A DNA stretch of 64,000 bases from Tsukamurella sp. TY48 (GTDB lineage: Bacteria; Actinomycetota; Actinomycetes; Mycobacteriales; Mycobacteriaceae), in NCBI RefSeq assembly GCF_019656655.1, contig NZ_BPMV01000002.1, positions 868,001 to 932,000 on the forward strand, given 5' to 3'. The notes beneath the pieces were generated by a model, which was not told where the DNA came from, did no database searches, and was given only the letters and a program-made list of their open reading frames with translations. The position numbers and the translations under genes are program-made. Numbering within the stretch: the first letter of the stretch is position 1; each line of letters begins with the position of its first letter. Shown piece after piece: positions 42,468 to 51,798 of the stretch.

Positions 42468-42556
42468 GTCGACCTCCTGGCTGAAAGAGTGACACAGGTT
42501 CAGCGAAAATGTACCACGCGGCGGACATTTTCTACAGAAGTGTATGAACCGCCAGT

Positions 42557-43693
42557 TCAGCGCACGGGCACCAGATCGTCCGCGTGCACCACGGGCCGGC
42601 GCATATCGGGCGGCAGGTCCACGGTGCCCTGCCCGAGCATCGCCTCCAGCTCGGAGGCGTCGTAGGCCACCACGCCGCGGGCGCGCACGGTGCCGGCGGT
42701 GTCCACCAGGTTCACCACATCGCCACCGGAGAAGCCGCCGCCCACCGCCGTGATCCCCGCGGGGAGCAGGGATCGCCGCCGGTCCACGACCGCCGCCACG
42801 GCACCGTCGTCCAGGGTGAGGTCGCCGTGCACATCGGCCGCGTGCCGCACCCAGAACCGCCGCGCCGACAGCCTCGTCGCGCGGGGCCGGAAGACGGTGC
42901 CCACATCGGCGCCGTCGAGCGCCCGGTCGGCGAGCGAGGCAGCCGTGAGCAGCACCGGCACGCCGGCGTCCGCGGCGAGCCGCGCGGCGGACAGCTTCGA
43001 CGCCATCCCGCCGGTACCGAGCGCACCGCCCGAGCCGGCGACCACGCCGTCCAGATCCTCCGGACCGTCGACCGCGGCGATGAGCGAGGCATCGCCCTTG
43101 CGCGGGTCACCGTCGTACAAGCCGTCCACATCGGAGAGCAGCACGAGCGCATCGGCACCGGTCAGGTGCGCCACCAGGGCCGCGAGCCGATCGTTGTCGC
43201 CGAAGCGGACCTCGTTCGAGGCCACCACGTCGTTCTCGTTGATGATCGGCACCGCGCCCAGGCTGCGCAGCCGATCCAGGGTGCGCTGCGCATTCGCGGC
43301 GTGCACCCGCAGGCCCACGTCGTGCGCGGTGAGCAGGACCAGGGAGACGATCCTGTCGTACCGCTGGAAGGATGCGCCCCAGGCATTGGCGAGCTGCAAC
43401 TGCCCCACCGAGGCCACCGCCTGCTTGGTGGCGAGGTCGGTGGGCCGGCGCTTGAGTCCCAGGGGAGCCATGCCCGCGCCGATCGCGCCGGACGACACCA
43501 CGATCACCTCGGTGCCGCGGTCGAGCCGGGCGACGATGGCATCGGTGAGGGCGTCCAGCCGATCGGAGGAGAGGCCGTGTTCGAGGTCGGTGAGCGCCGA
43601 GCTGCCGATCTTGACGACCAGCTTGCGGGCTCCCGCGACCGCGGCGCGCATATCGCCGGCCAGCAGGTCGCCCGTTGCGGGCGCTGCTGTCAT
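42557..43693 (-). CDS. proB: Glutamate 5-kinase
   Basis: 378 residues. First step of proline synthesis, glutamate to glutamyl-5-phosphate. Kinase domain: [51 protein letters not shown] and [16 protein letters not shown]-terminal PUA domain (about 285-370: [20 protein letters not shown]). The ATG overlaps the obg stop (ATGA), the conserved obg-proB order. Confidence 0.97.
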   Translation of the reverse strand: MTAAPATGDLLAGDMRAAVAGARKLVVKIGSSALTDLEHGLSSDRLDALTDAIVARLDRGTEVIVVSSGAIGAGMAPLGLKRRPTDLATKQAVASVGQLQLANAWGASFQRYDRIVSLVLLTAHDVGLRVHAANAQRTLDRLRSLGAVPIINENDVVASNEVRFGDNDRLAALVAHLTGADALVLLSDVDGLYDGDPRKGDASLIAAVDGPEDLDGVVAGSGGALGTGGMASKLSAARLAADAGVPVLLTAASLADRALDGADVGTVFRPRATRLSARRFWVRHAADVHGDLTLDDGAVAAVVDRRRSLLPAGITAVGGGFSGGDVVNLVDTAGTVRARGVVAYDASELEAMLGQGTVDLPPDMRRPVVHADDLVPVR

Positions 43694-45150
43694 TCGTCGT
43701 CCTCGTCGTCGCTCGCCAGACCGCGGCGGACGTCGTGCTGACGACGCCGTTCGGCGGCGCCGACGCGCTCGTTCTGCTCCAGCCGGATATCGGTGCCGCG
43801 GCCGGTGACGGGCACATCGTCGATGGTGCCGAGCGAGGGCTCCCACTCGAAGCACACGTCGCCGATGGTCACCGGGCAGCCGGGCTGCGCGCCGAGCTTG
43901 ACCAGCTCGGCCTCCACGCCGAGCCGGTTGAGCCGGTCGGCGAGGTAGCCCACAGCCTCGTCGTTGTCGAACGGAGTCTGCTTGATCCACCGCTCCGGCC
44001 GCGGGCCGCGCACGATGAAGCCGCCCGGCTGATCCGGATCGGAGATGACCTCGAAGCCCGACTCGTCGATCGCGATGGGCCGGATGACGGGGCGGCGAGC
44101 CACCGGGGTGCCGCGCTCGGCGCGGTACTTCTGCACCAGGTCCGACAGCGCGAAGGTGAGCTCGCGCAGGCCCGTGTGGGCGACCGCGGAGATCACGAAG
44201 ACGGGCCAGCCCCGGGCCTCGAACTCGCCGCGCACCATCTCGGCGAGTTCCTCGGCGTCGGGCACATCGGCCTTGTTGAGCACCACGATCCGCGGACGCG
44301 CGGCCAGCTCTCCCAGCCCCGTATCGGCCGCGAGCGCCGGCTGGTACGCGGCGAGTTCCGCCTCCAGGGCGTCCACATCGCTCACGGGGTCCCGGCCGGG
44401 CTCCAGGGTCGCGCAGTCCACGACGTGCGCGAGCACGGCGCAGCGCTCCAGGTGCCGCAGGAAGTCGAGGCCGAGGCCGCGTCCCGTGGAGGCGCCGGGG
44501 ATCAGGCCTGGCACATCGGCGATGGTGAAGGTGTTCTCACCGGCCGAGACCACACCGAGGTTCGGAGCGAGGGTGGTGAACGGGTAATCGGCGATCTTCG
44601 GCTTCGCCGCGGACAGCACCGAGACCAGCGACGACTTCCCCGCCGAGGGGAAACCGACCAGGCCCACATCGGCCACCGACTTGAGCTCGAGCACCAGATC
44701 GCGGGACTGTCCGTCCTCACCCAGCAGGGCGAAGCCGGGGGCCTTGCGGGCCTTCGAGACGAGCGCGGCGTTGCCGCGGCCGCCGCGACCGCCCTGGGCC
44801 GCGTCGAACCGGGTGCCGGCTCCGACCAGATCGGCGAGCATCTTGCCGTCGGTGTCGAGCACCACCGTGCCGTCCGGGACCTTGAGGATCATGTCCTGGC
44901 CGGATTTGCCCTCGCGGTTGCCGCCCTCACCGGGCTTGCCGTTGGTGGCCTTGAGATGGGGCCGGAAGTGGAAGTCGAGCAGTGTGTGCACCTGCGGATC
45001 GACCTCGAGGATCACCGAACCACCGCGCCCGCCGTTACCGCCGTCGGGGCCGCCGAGCGGCTTGAACTTCTCCCGGTGGATCGACGCGCAGCCGTGGCCA
45101 CCGTTACCGGCCGTGACGTGCACCGTCACCCGGTCGACGAACCTAGACAT
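43690..45150 (-). CDS. obg: Obg-family GTPase
   Basis: 486 residues. Ribosome-associated GTPase involved in large-subunit assembly and stress control. N-terminal Obg domain rich in glycine ([19 protein letters not shown]), G1 [16 protein letters not shown]3 [10 protein letters not shown]4 LNKADVP, then an OCT domain and a charged tail. AGGAGA lies 4 nt before the ATG. A strong terminator separates it from rpmA, so it probably has its own promoter. Confidence 0.97.
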   Translation of the reverse strand: MSRFVDRVTVHVTAGNGGHGCASIHREKFKPLGGPDGGNGGRGGSVILEVDPQVHTLLDFHFRPHLKATNGKPGEGGNREGKSGQDMILKVPDGTVVLDTDGKMLADLVGAGTRFDAAQGGRGGRGNAALVSKARKAPGFALLGEDGQSRDLVLELKSVADVGLVGFPSAGKSSLVSVLSAAKPKIADYPFTTLAPNLGVVSAGENTFTIADVPGLIPGASTGRGLGLDFLRHLERCAVLAHVVDCATLEPGRDPVSDVDALEAELAAYQPALAADTGLGELAARPRIVVLNKADVPDAEELAEMVRGEFEARGWPVFVISAVAHTGLRELTFALSDLVQKYRAERGTPVARRPVIRPIAIDESGFEVISDPDQPGGFIVRGPRPERWIKQTPFDNDEAVGYLADRLNRLGVEAELVKLGAQPGCPVTIGDVCFEWEPSLGTIDDVPVTGRGTDIRLEQNERVGAAERRRQHDVRRGLASDDEDDE

Positions 45151-45218
45151 GCGCTCTCCTTCGTGTTCCGGCCACGCGGGCCGATCCCGCGTTCGCGGGA
45201 CTAGTGGTGTTCAACGAA

Positions 45219-45257
45219 GAGCGGGCAGGGACTCTTCCATGGAGTCCCTGCCCGCTC
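45219..45257 (-). terminator. Strong hairpin between rpmA and obg
   Basis: Perfect 16-bp stem (45219-45234 with 45242-45257) and a 7-nt loop, 30 bp after the rpmA stop. No T-run follows. It should end the rplU-rpmA transcript before obg. Confidence 0.8.
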
Positions 45258-45286
45258 TCGATGAAGCTGTGTACTGCTGCTGCGGA

Positions 45287-45550
45287 CTAGGCCTCCACAG
45301 CGACCGGCACGATGTTGACCGTCTTGCGGCCACGCTTCGTGCCGAACTCGACGGCACCCGCCGCGAGGGCGAACAGGGTGTCGTCGCCGCCGCGGCCGAC
45401 GCCGACGCCGGGGTGGAAGTGGGTGCCGCGCTGGCGGACCAGGATCTCGCCGGCGCTGACCTTCTGGCCACCGAACCGCTTCACGCCCAGTCGCTGGGCG
45501 TTGGAATCACGACCGTTGCGCGAGCTAGACGCGCCCTTCTTGTGTGCCAT
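45287..45550 (-). CDS. rpmA: Ribosomal protein bL27
   Basis: 87 residues. N-terminus [20 protein letters not shown] is the conserved extension that reaches the peptidyl-transferase centre, followed by [20 protein letters not shown]. 45 bp after rplU, same transcript. Confidence 0.98.
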   Translation of the reverse strand: MAHKKGASSSRNGRDSNAQRLGVKRFGGQKVSAGEILVRQRGTHFHPGVGVGRGGDDTLFALAAGAVEFGTKRGRKTVNIVPVAVEA

Positions 45551-45595
45551 CTGGCTACTCCTGTTGAATCGATCCGAAAAGTTTTACGGCGCCGC

Positions 45596-45907
45596 TCAGG
45601 CGATCGCGGTCACCTTGAGCACGGTCAGCTTCTGCCGGTGGCCCTGACGCTTGTGGTAGCCGGTCTTGTTCTTGAACTTGTGGATGCGGATCTTCGGTCC
45701 CTTGACCTGATCCACGACCTCGCCGGTCACGGAGATCTTCTCCAGCGCGGCGGCGTCGGTGGTGAGGTTCGCGCCGTCGACGACCAGAGCCACGGGCAGC
45801 TTGACGCTGGTCCCGGGCTCGCCGTCGATCTTCTCGACCTTCACCAGGTCGCCGACAGCGACCTTGTACTGCTTGCCGCCGGTCTTGACGATCGCATACG
45901 TGGCCAT
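45596..45907 (-). CDS. rplU: Ribosomal protein bL21
   Basis: 103 residues. [20 protein letters not shown] and the C-terminal [17 protein letters not shown] are the L21 signatures. AGAGG lies about 10 nt before the ATG. A nested hairpin lies in its leader, 47 nt upstream. Confidence 0.98.
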   Translation of the reverse strand: MATYAIVKTGGKQYKVAVGDLVKVEKIDGEPGTSVKLPVALVVDGANLTTDAAALEKISVTGEVVDQVKGPKIRIHKFKNKTGYHKRQGHRQKLTVLKVTAIA

Positions 45908-45953
45908 CGGGGGCTTACCTCTTCTTCTTCACATCTCGTAGTTCAGCGCGCGG

Positions 45954-45996
45954 GTGCGCGGCTCGTAAATCACGCGGGTGATCCGATGCCGCGCAC
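45954..45996 (-). promoter_or_regulatory. Nested hairpin in the rne-rplU gap (leader element or terminator)
   Basis: Outer stem GTGCGCGGC/GCCGCGCAC (45954-45962, 45988-45996) encloses an inner stem ATCAC/GTGAT (45969-45973, 45978-45982) with a GCGG loop. It lies 60 bp after rne and 47 bp before rplU. It could end rne transcripts or act as a ribosomal-protein leader; no T-run is present. Confidence 0.45.
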
Positions 45997-46056
45997 GGTG
46001 AAGCGGCGGCGCCGGAAAAGCGACCTTCCCAGGTTACGGGACGGCCACTACCAGGG

Positions 46057-49000
46057 TCAAACCGGCTGGTCCGCCTTGTCAGCAGCGTCACTCCCACCGG
46101 CCGCGGGGCCCGCGGGACGGGCGGCGGCCCGGCGTCGGGCCCGCTTGCGTGCGGGCTCGGCTGCGGTCTCCCCCGCACCGTCGGCCGCCGGGGTGGTGAC
46201 GGCGGGCGCGGCCGGGGCCTCGCTCGCCAGGTCCACGACGATCGTCTGTGCGGAGGCGGACGTGGTGGTGGGCGCCTTGCGGGCCACCCGCCTGCGCCGT
46301 GGTGCCGACGGTGCCGCCTCCGTCACTGCAGCGACCGGGGCGGCCTCGGCGGTGGGCTGCGGGGCGGGCTCGGCGGCCGGCTGCGGCTGTTCGACGGGGG
46401 CCGGCTCGGCGGTGGCCGCCGACTGGTTCCGGCGCGACCGCGACCGCTTCCTGGCGGGCTCGGGAGCGTCGGAGTCGGGCGTCGCGGCGGCGGGGGCCGC
46501 CTCGTCCGCGGGAGCCGCCTCGTCCGTTCCCAGCTCCTGCTGGGGCGCGTCATCGTCGTGATGCTGCGCCATCGCCTGGAACATGGGGTGCGGGTTCTTG
46601 TGCACCGGCTTGTCGTCCTTGGCGGGCGCGGGGGCCTGCGCAGTGTCGGACTTGGTGCGCTTGCGCTTCTTGCGGCCACCCTCGGACTTCTCGCCCGAAC
46701 GGCCTGAGTCCTCGCCGCCGCCCGAGGTCTCGACCGGGTCGGCGTGGATGATGATGCCGCGGCCCGAGCAGGCTTGGCACGGCGTGGAGAAGGCCTCCAC
46801 CAGGCCGGTGCCGATCCGCTTGCGCGTCATCTGCACCAGGCCCAGCGAGGTGACCTCGGACACCTGGTGACGGGTCCGGTCGCGGCCGAGGGCCTCGGTG
46901 AGGCGGCGCAGCACCAGGTCCCGGTTCGATTCAAGGACCATGTCGATGAAGTCGACCACGATCATGCCGCCGATGTCGCGCAGCCGCATCTGCCGCACGA
47001 TCTCCTCGGCGGCCTCGAGGTTGTTCCGGGTGACCGTCTCCTCGAGGTTGCCGCCCGAGCCGGTGAACTTGCCGGTGTTCACGTCGACCACGGTCATGGC
47101 CTCGGTCCGGTCGATCACCAGGGTGCCGCCGGAGGGCAGCCACACCTTGCGGTCCAGCGCCTTGGCGAGCTGCTCGTCGATCCGGTACGCCGCGAAGACG
47201 TCGGGCGAATCGGCGTGCGGCTTGTCGAACCGCTCGACGCGGGGCATCAGATCGGGGGCGACGGTCGAGACGTACTTCTCGACGGTGCCCCAGGCATTGT
47301 CGCCCTCGATGACGAGCTTGCTGAAGTCCTCGTTGAACAGGTCGCGGACCACCTTGACCAGGAGGTCGGGCTCCTCGTACAGCGGGCGCACGCCCTTCGC
47401 CTTGGAGGCCTCCTCGATCTCGGCCCACTGCGCCTGCAGCCGCGAGACGTCGCCCGCGAGCTCCTCGGCGCTCACGCCCTCGGACGCGGTGCGGATGATC
47501 ACGCCGGCGTCGGACGGGACGATCTCCTTGAGGATCTCCTTGAGCCGCTTGCGCTCGGTGTCCGGCAGCTTGCGCGAGATGCCAGCGGAACCGCCACCGG
47601 GCACGTACACCAGGAACCGACCGGCCAGCGAGATCTGGGTGGTCAGGCGGGCACCCTTGTGACCCACCGGGTCCTTGGAGACCTGCACCAGCACCTGATC
47701 GCCGGGCTTGAGGGCCTGCTCGATCTTGCGGGCGTTGCCATCGAGTCCGGCGGCGTCCCAGTTGACCTCGCCGGCGTACAGCACGCCGTTGCGGCCGCGG
47801 CCGATGTCGACGAAGGCGGCCTCCATCGAGGGCAGTACGTTCTGCACGCGGCCGAGGTAGATGTTGCCCACCATCGACGCCGAGCTCGACGAGGTGACGA
47901 AGTGCTCCACGAGCACGCCGTCTTCGAGCACGGCCACCTGGGTGTAGTCCGAGGGGTGCGGCACGGTGTGGCCGTCCTGACCCTCCGACGGTGCCACGTT
48001 GGTGCGCTCGCGGACCACCATCACGCGGTCGACGGCCTCGCGACGGGCGAGGAACTCCGACTCGGTGAGGATGGGCGGCCGGCGGCGCACGGTGTCGCGG
48101 CCGTCGCGGCGGCGCTGGCGCTTGGCCTCCAGGCGCGTGGAACCGCTGATGCCGCGCACCTCGTCGCGGCGCGTCTTCTGCCGCGGCTCACGCTCGTGCA
48201 CCACGGTGTTCGGCGGATCGTCGGTGGCGGCGGTCTCGGCGTCGTCTCCCCCGCCGCGGCGACGGCGACGGCGGCGACGGCGACGCGAGCTGCCGTCGGT
48301 CACGTCCTCGACATCGTCGCCCTCGGCGTCGGCGTCCTGGCCCTGGTCCTCGGCCGCATCGTCCTGCTCGGACTTCTCAGCCTTGTCGCCCTTGGCCTTA
48401 TCGCCCTTGGCGGTATCGGCGGACTCGTCGCCGTCGGTGGCGTTCTGATCCTGCTCGTCGGCGTTCTCGCCGCGTCCACGGCCACGACCGCGGCGGCCGC
48501 GGCGACGGCGGCGGTTGCCTCCGTTGTCGTCGTCCGCATCGCTCGACTCGCCGCTCGCGGTCTCGTCGGCGGTCTCGGTGGCGACCTTCTCGGTGGCGGC
48601 CTCGTCGGTCGAGGCGGCTGCCTCCACCGGGGCCTCCGCCGGCTCAGCGGCGGCGTCCTCGGTCGCGGTGTCCTGCTTCGGCTCCTCGGCATCGGCCTTG
48701 GCGCGGCTGCGGGTGCGGCGGCGCGGGGCGGCCTCGGCCTGGTCGGGCTGCAGGAACAGCGGGACCCCGGCGTCCACGGCCTGCGCAGGTGCGGGCTCGA
48801 CCACGGGCTGCGGGGCGGTGAGCGCGGAGAACAGCGAGGGCGTCTCGGCCACGGGCTGTTCCGGGTTCGACTCCGCGACGGGCTCAGCAGTATCGGCCCC
48901 GGCGATGCGGTCGCGCACGCGCTCGGCGGCGCTGCGATCGATGCTGGAGTGCGCGCTGCGCGCGACGAATCCCAGGTCGTTGAGGTGCGCGAGCACCTCC

Positions 49001-49107
49001 TTGCTGGTCAGGCCCAGCAGACGTGCGAGCGCGTGGACGCGCAGCTTCTGCGGGAACTCCTCCCGAGCTTCGCTGTTCTGTTCTTCCGGCGACGGTGTGT
49101 CGGCCAC
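46057..49107 (-). CDS. rne: Ribonuclease E/G family
   Basis: 1016 residues. The N-terminal 330 residues are an extension with IF2_N-like start (LRVHALARLLGLTSKEVLAHL) and long acidic and Arg-rich low-complexity stretches. The S1 domain (SMVGNIYLGRVQNVLPSMEA, about 410-470), RNase H-like and DNase I-like parts follow, with the magnesium site in VVDVNTGKFTG and DIGGMIVVDFIDM, and a zinc-link CQAC. The C-terminal 230 residues are again disordered, rich in Ala, Pro and Arg. This core-in-the-middle layout is the mycobacterial form of RNase E, the main mRNA-decay nuclease. GTG start with GTAGGAG 6 nt upstream. Confidence 0.95.
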   Translation of the reverse strand: MADTPSPEEQNSEAREEFPQKLRVHALARLLGLTSKEVLAHLNDLGFVARSAHSSIDRSAAERVRDRIAGADTAEPVAESNPEQPVAETPSLFSALTAPQPVVEPAPAQAVDAGVPLFLQPDQAEAAPRRRTRSRAKADAEEPKQDTATEDAAAEPAEAPVEAAASTDEAATEKVATETADETASGESSDADDDNGGNRRRRRGRRGRGRGRGENADEQDQNATDGDESADTAKGDKAKGDKAEKSEQDDAAEDQGQDADAEGDDVEDVTDGSSRRRRRRRRRRGGGDDAETAATDDPPNTVVHEREPRQKTRRDEVRGISGSTRLEAKRQRRRDGRDTVRRRPPILTESEFLARREAVDRVMVVRERTNVAPSEGQDGHTVPHPSDYTQVAVLEDGVLVEHFVTSSSSASMVGNIYLGRVQNVLPSMEAAFVDIGRGRNGVLYAGEVNWDAAGLDGNARKIEQALKPGDQVLVQVSKDPVGHKGARLTTQISLAGRFLVYVPGGGSAGISRKLPDTERKRLKEILKEIVPSDAGVIIRTASEGVSAEELAGDVSRLQAQWAEIEEASKAKGVRPLYEEPDLLVKVVRDLFNEDFSKLVIEGDNAWGTVEKYVSTVAPDLMPRVERFDKPHADSPDVFAAYRIDEQLAKALDRKVWLPSGGTLVIDRTEAMTVVDVNTGKFTGSGGNLEETVTRNNLEAAEEIVRQMRLRDIGGMIVVDFIDMVLESNRDLVLRRLTEALGRDRTRHQVSEVTSLGLVQMTRKRIGTGLVEAFSTPCQACSGRGIIIHADPVETSGGGEDSGRSGEKSEGGRKKRKRTKSDTAQAPAPAKDDKPVHKNPHPMFQAMAQHHDDDAPQQELGTDEAAPADEAAPAAATPDSDAPEPARKRSRSRRNQSAATAEPAPVEQPQPAAEPAPQPTAEAAPVAAVTEAAPSAPRRRRVARKAPTTTSASAQTIVVDLASEAPAAPAVTTPAADGAGETAAEPARKRARRRAAARPAGPAAGGSDAADKADQPV

Positions 49108-49356
49108 TCAAATCTCCTACCGACCCCCGGGCGCGTCAATGAAGTCGCGGCCACGCAGGGGCGTGTCGTGTGGTGCGGGCGAAGTCTCCTACCGCCCCAC
49201 GTTTGTCAAGGTCTGCACGTGTCTTCGTGCCTGGCGCACGCCCGCTCGACGAAATCTGTGAGCAGGCCGGGCCGGTCGACGCTGCGCGGGTTTGCGCGCA
49301 TCGACGTGCGTCCGCCCTCATTATCCCACACGGCGGAACGGGAGTGGGAAAGGATC
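49108..49356 (-). promoter_or_regulatory. rne promoter and leader region
   Basis: Together with the ndk terminator this forms a 341-bp stretch without a gene. On the minus strand an extended -10 (TGGGATAAT; GATAAT at 49320-49325) could start an rne mRNA with a leader of about 205 nt. The 9-mer GGTAGGAGA occurs twice, once as the rne ribosome-binding site (49112-49120) and once 75 nt upstream (49187-49195), where no start codon follows at a useful distance. A TTGACA sits just upstream of the second copy. I see no conserved small gene here. Confidence 0.4.
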
Positions 49357-49391
49357 GGGCCCGCGCCGCGCGGAAGGCGCGACGCGGGCCC
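49357..49391 (-). terminator. ndk terminator
   Basis: 15-bp stem with one mismatch (49357-49371 with 49377-49391) and a GGAAG loop, 57 bp after the ndk stop on the minus strand. A short pyrimidine stretch with TTT follows. Confidence 0.75.
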
Positions 49392-49448
49392 GGTGGGTGC
49401 GTTCATTACGGGGCGACGGTCCGCCGCCCGGTGGGGTGTCCCCGCAGG

Positions 49449-49862
49449 TCAGGAGAGACCGGGGAACCAGAGAGCGATCTCGCGCTCGGCCGACTCGGGC
49501 GAATCGGAGCCGTGCACCAGGTTCTGCTGGGTCTCGAGACCGAAGTCGCCGCGGATGGTGCCGGGCGTGGCCTTCTCGACGGGGTCGGTTCCACCGGCGA
49601 TCTGCCGGAACGCGGCGATCGCGCGGGGGCCCTCCAGAACGGCCGCGACGACCGGCCCGGAGGTGATGAAGTCGAGCAGGGAGCCGAAGAAGGGCTTGTC
49701 CTTGTGCTCGTCGTAGTGGCCCTTCGCCACCTCGGGCGAGACCTTCTTGAGCTCGAGGGCCGCGATGGTCAGGCCCTTCCGCTCGATCCGCGCCAGGATT
49801 TCGCCGGTCAGGCCGCGTCGCACGCCGTCGGGCTTGATCAGAATCAGAGTCCGCTCAGTCAC
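49449..49862 (-). CDS. ndk: Nucleoside diphosphate kinase
   Basis: 137 residues, normal length. Transfers phosphate from ATP to other nucleoside diphosphates. [19 protein letters not shown] start and the phospho-His in [19 protein letters not shown] chose the GTG at 49862 over the GTG at 49871, because family members begin T-E-[RK]-T-L. Confidence 0.97.
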   Translation of the reverse strand: MTERTLILIKPDGVRRGLTGEILARIERKGLTIAALELKKVSPEVAKGHYDEHKDKPFFGSLLDFITSGPVVAAVLEGPRAIAAFRQIAGGTDPVEKATPGTIRGDFGLETQQNLVHGSDSPESAEREIALWFPGLS

Positions 49863-49876
49863 GGCACACACAGTAG

Positions 49877-49898
49877 CGGGGCGGTGGTCACCGCCCCG
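49877..49898 (-). terminator. Perfect GC-rich palindrome between DUF4233 and ndk
   Basis: CGGGGCGGTG-GT-CACCGCCCCG, 15 bp upstream of the ndk start and 87 bp after the DUF4233 stop. It probably ends the valS-folC-DUF4233 transcript, though its position next to ndk also allows an operator role. Confidence 0.45.
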
Positions 49899-49984
49899 AC
49901 ACCAGCCCGCTCACGATTTCGGGTTCTGCGGGTGCACGAGCCGGAATCGGGCGGTGTGCACTCGCGGAGCCCGACATCGTGACG

Positions 49985-50386
49985 TCATTCGGTGATGGGT
50001 TCCTGGCCGGGGAGGCGTCCCTCGGCGATGCGCTTGCGCACATCGCGCTCGATGAACACGATGTAGCCCCACACGATGCCGAAGACGATGCCCACCCCGC
50101 CGATGCCGGGGTGCACGACCCACCCCGCGATCACCGCGACCTGCAACGCGCAGAAGGCGGGGATCGCCCACGGCTTCTTGACCACCATGCAGCCGGCGAA
50201 GCACGCGGCGGCCAGCAGCAGCACGTACACCACCTTGATGCCGGTGAGTCCGGGCGAGAGCTTGAAGACCACCGGCAGGGCCAGCAGGATCACGATCATC
50301 TCGAGGATCAACGTGCCGGACAGGATGCCGCGGAAGCTCTTCCACGGATCCTTCGGGGGCGGGGTGAACCGCTGCGGCTGACTCAC
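49985..50386 (-). CDS. DUF4233 membrane protein
   Basis: 133 residues with about four hydrophobic segments (LILEMIVILLALPVVF, VVYVLLLAAACFAGCMVV, AIPAFCALQVAVIAGWVV, VGIVFGIVWGYIVFI). DPWKSFRGILSGTLILEM is typical of DUF4233, found directly after folC in mycobacteria. Overlaps folC by 4 bp (GTGA). Function unknown. Confidence 0.87.
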   Translation of the reverse strand: MSQPQRFTPPPKDPWKSFRGILSGTLILEMIVILLALPVVFKLSPGLTGIKVVYVLLLAAACFAGCMVVKKPWAIPAFCALQVAVIAGWVVHPGIGGVGIVFGIVWGYIVFIERDVRKRIAEGRLPGQEPITE

Positions 50387-51798
50387 TGGGGTTCCTTTCC
50401 GAACAGCGAGCGCGCTGCGCCCGCGGTGACCACGGAACCGGTGATGAGGACGCCGACGCCGGAGGCGGGGTCCTCATCGTCGGATTCCTGGTCGGCCAGG
50501 GCGACGGCGGTCTCGACCGCGTCGACCATCGTGGGGGCGGTGACCACGCGGTCCTCGCCGAAGATCTCCTCGGCGATCGCGCCGAGCCGCTCCACTTCGA
50601 GGGCGCGGGGCGAGCCGTTGTGCGTGACGACCACGGTGTCGAGGACCGGTTCGAGTTCGGTGAGGATGCCCACCGCGTCCTTATCGGCGAATACCGAGAC
50701 CACACCGATCAGGGTGCGGAAGTCGAACTCGCTCTCCACGGTTCGCGCGAGGGCCTGGGCGCCGTGCGGGTTGTGGGCGGCGTCGATGAAGACCGTGGGC
50801 GCGGTGCGCACCCGTTCGAGGCGACCGGGCGAGACCACCGTGGCGAAGCCCTCGCGCACGGTGTCGATGTCGAGCTGCTGGTCGGCGCCGGCGCCGAAGA
50901 AGGCCTCGACCGCGGCGAGGGCGACGGCGGCGTTGTTCGCCTGGTGCTCGCCGTGCAGGGGCAGGAAGATCTCGTCGTAGACGCCGCCGAGTCCCTGCAG
51001 GGTGAGTTGCTGACCGCCCACGGCGATGCGGCGCTCGATCACCGCGAACTCGGAGCCCTCGCGGGCCACGGCCGCGTCGGTCTCGACCGCCTTCCGCAGC
51101 AGCACGTCCATGGCCGCCGGCTCCTGCTTACCCACGACCATCACGGTGTCCTTGGGGATCAACCGTTCGGGGGCGCGCTTGACGATGCCCGCCTTCTCCC
51201 CCGCGATGCTGGTCAGATCGGGGCCGAGGATCTCCACGTGATCGAGACCTATGGGGGTGATCACGGCGACCTCGGCGGTCACCACGTTGGTGGCGTCCCA
51301 GGTTCCGCCCAGGCCCACCTCGACGACGGCCACGTCGACCGGCGCCTCGGCGAAGGCGGCGAAGGCCATCGCGGTGAGCACCTCGAACTTGCTCATCCGC
51401 GGACCGTCGGCGGCCTCGGACTGCTGATCCACGAGCTCGATGTAGGGCTCGAGCTCGCGGTAGGTGTCCACGTACTGCCGGGCGGTGAGCGGCGCACCGT
51501 CGATCGCGATCCGCTCGGTGGCGAGCTGCAGGTGCGGGCTGGTGATGCGGCCCGTGCGGCGGGAGAACGCGAGCAGCAGCGAGTCGATCATCCGCGCGGT
51601 CGACGATTTGCCGTTGGTCCCGGCGATCTGGATCGACGGGTACGCGTCCTGCGGCGAGCCGAGCAGCTGCATGAGCGCGGAGATGCGGGACAGCGAGGGC
51701 TCGATCTTGGTCTCGGGCCAGCGCTGGTCGAGTTCGGCCTCGACCTCCGCGAGCTCGGCGAGATCGTCGGGGTCGGCGGCGAAGGCGGGCACCGTCAC
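50383..51798 (-). CDS. folC: Folylpolyglutamate / dihydrofolate synthase
   Basis: 471 residues, Mur-ligase fold. Adds glutamates to folates and may join dihydropteroate to glutamate. P-loop [43 protein letters not shown] and C-terminal [15 protein letters not shown] at 51798 overlaps the valS stop (GTGA). Order valS-folC-DUF4233-ndk is conserved in the Mycobacteriales. Confidence 0.97.
   Translation of the reverse strand: MTVPAFAADPDDLAELAEVEAELDQRWPETKIEPSLSRISALMQLLGSPQDAYPSIQIAGTNGKSSTARMIDSLLLAFSRRTGRITSPHLQLATERIAIDGAPLTARQYVDTYRELEPYIELVDQQSEAADGPRMSKFEVLTAMAFAAFAEAPVDVAVVEVGLGGTWDATNVVTAEVAVITPIGLDHVEILGPDLTSIAGEKAGIVKRAPERLIPKDTVMVVGKQEPAAMDVLLRKAVETDAAVAREGSEFAVIERRIAVGGQQLTLQGLGGVYDEIFLPLHGEHQANNAAVALAAVEAFFGAGADQQLDIDTVREGFATVVSPGRLERVRTAPTVFIDAAHNPHGAQALARTVESEFDFRTLIGVVSVFADKDAVGILTELEPVLDTVVVTHNGSPRALEVERLGAIAEEIFGEDRVVTAPTMVDAVETAVALADQESDDEDPASGVGVLITGSVVTAGAARSLFGKEPQ

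Noticed and set aside
46744-49716. 990-codon open frame on the plus strand
   Set aside because: Antisense to rne and ndk; long open antisense frames are expected at this GC content.
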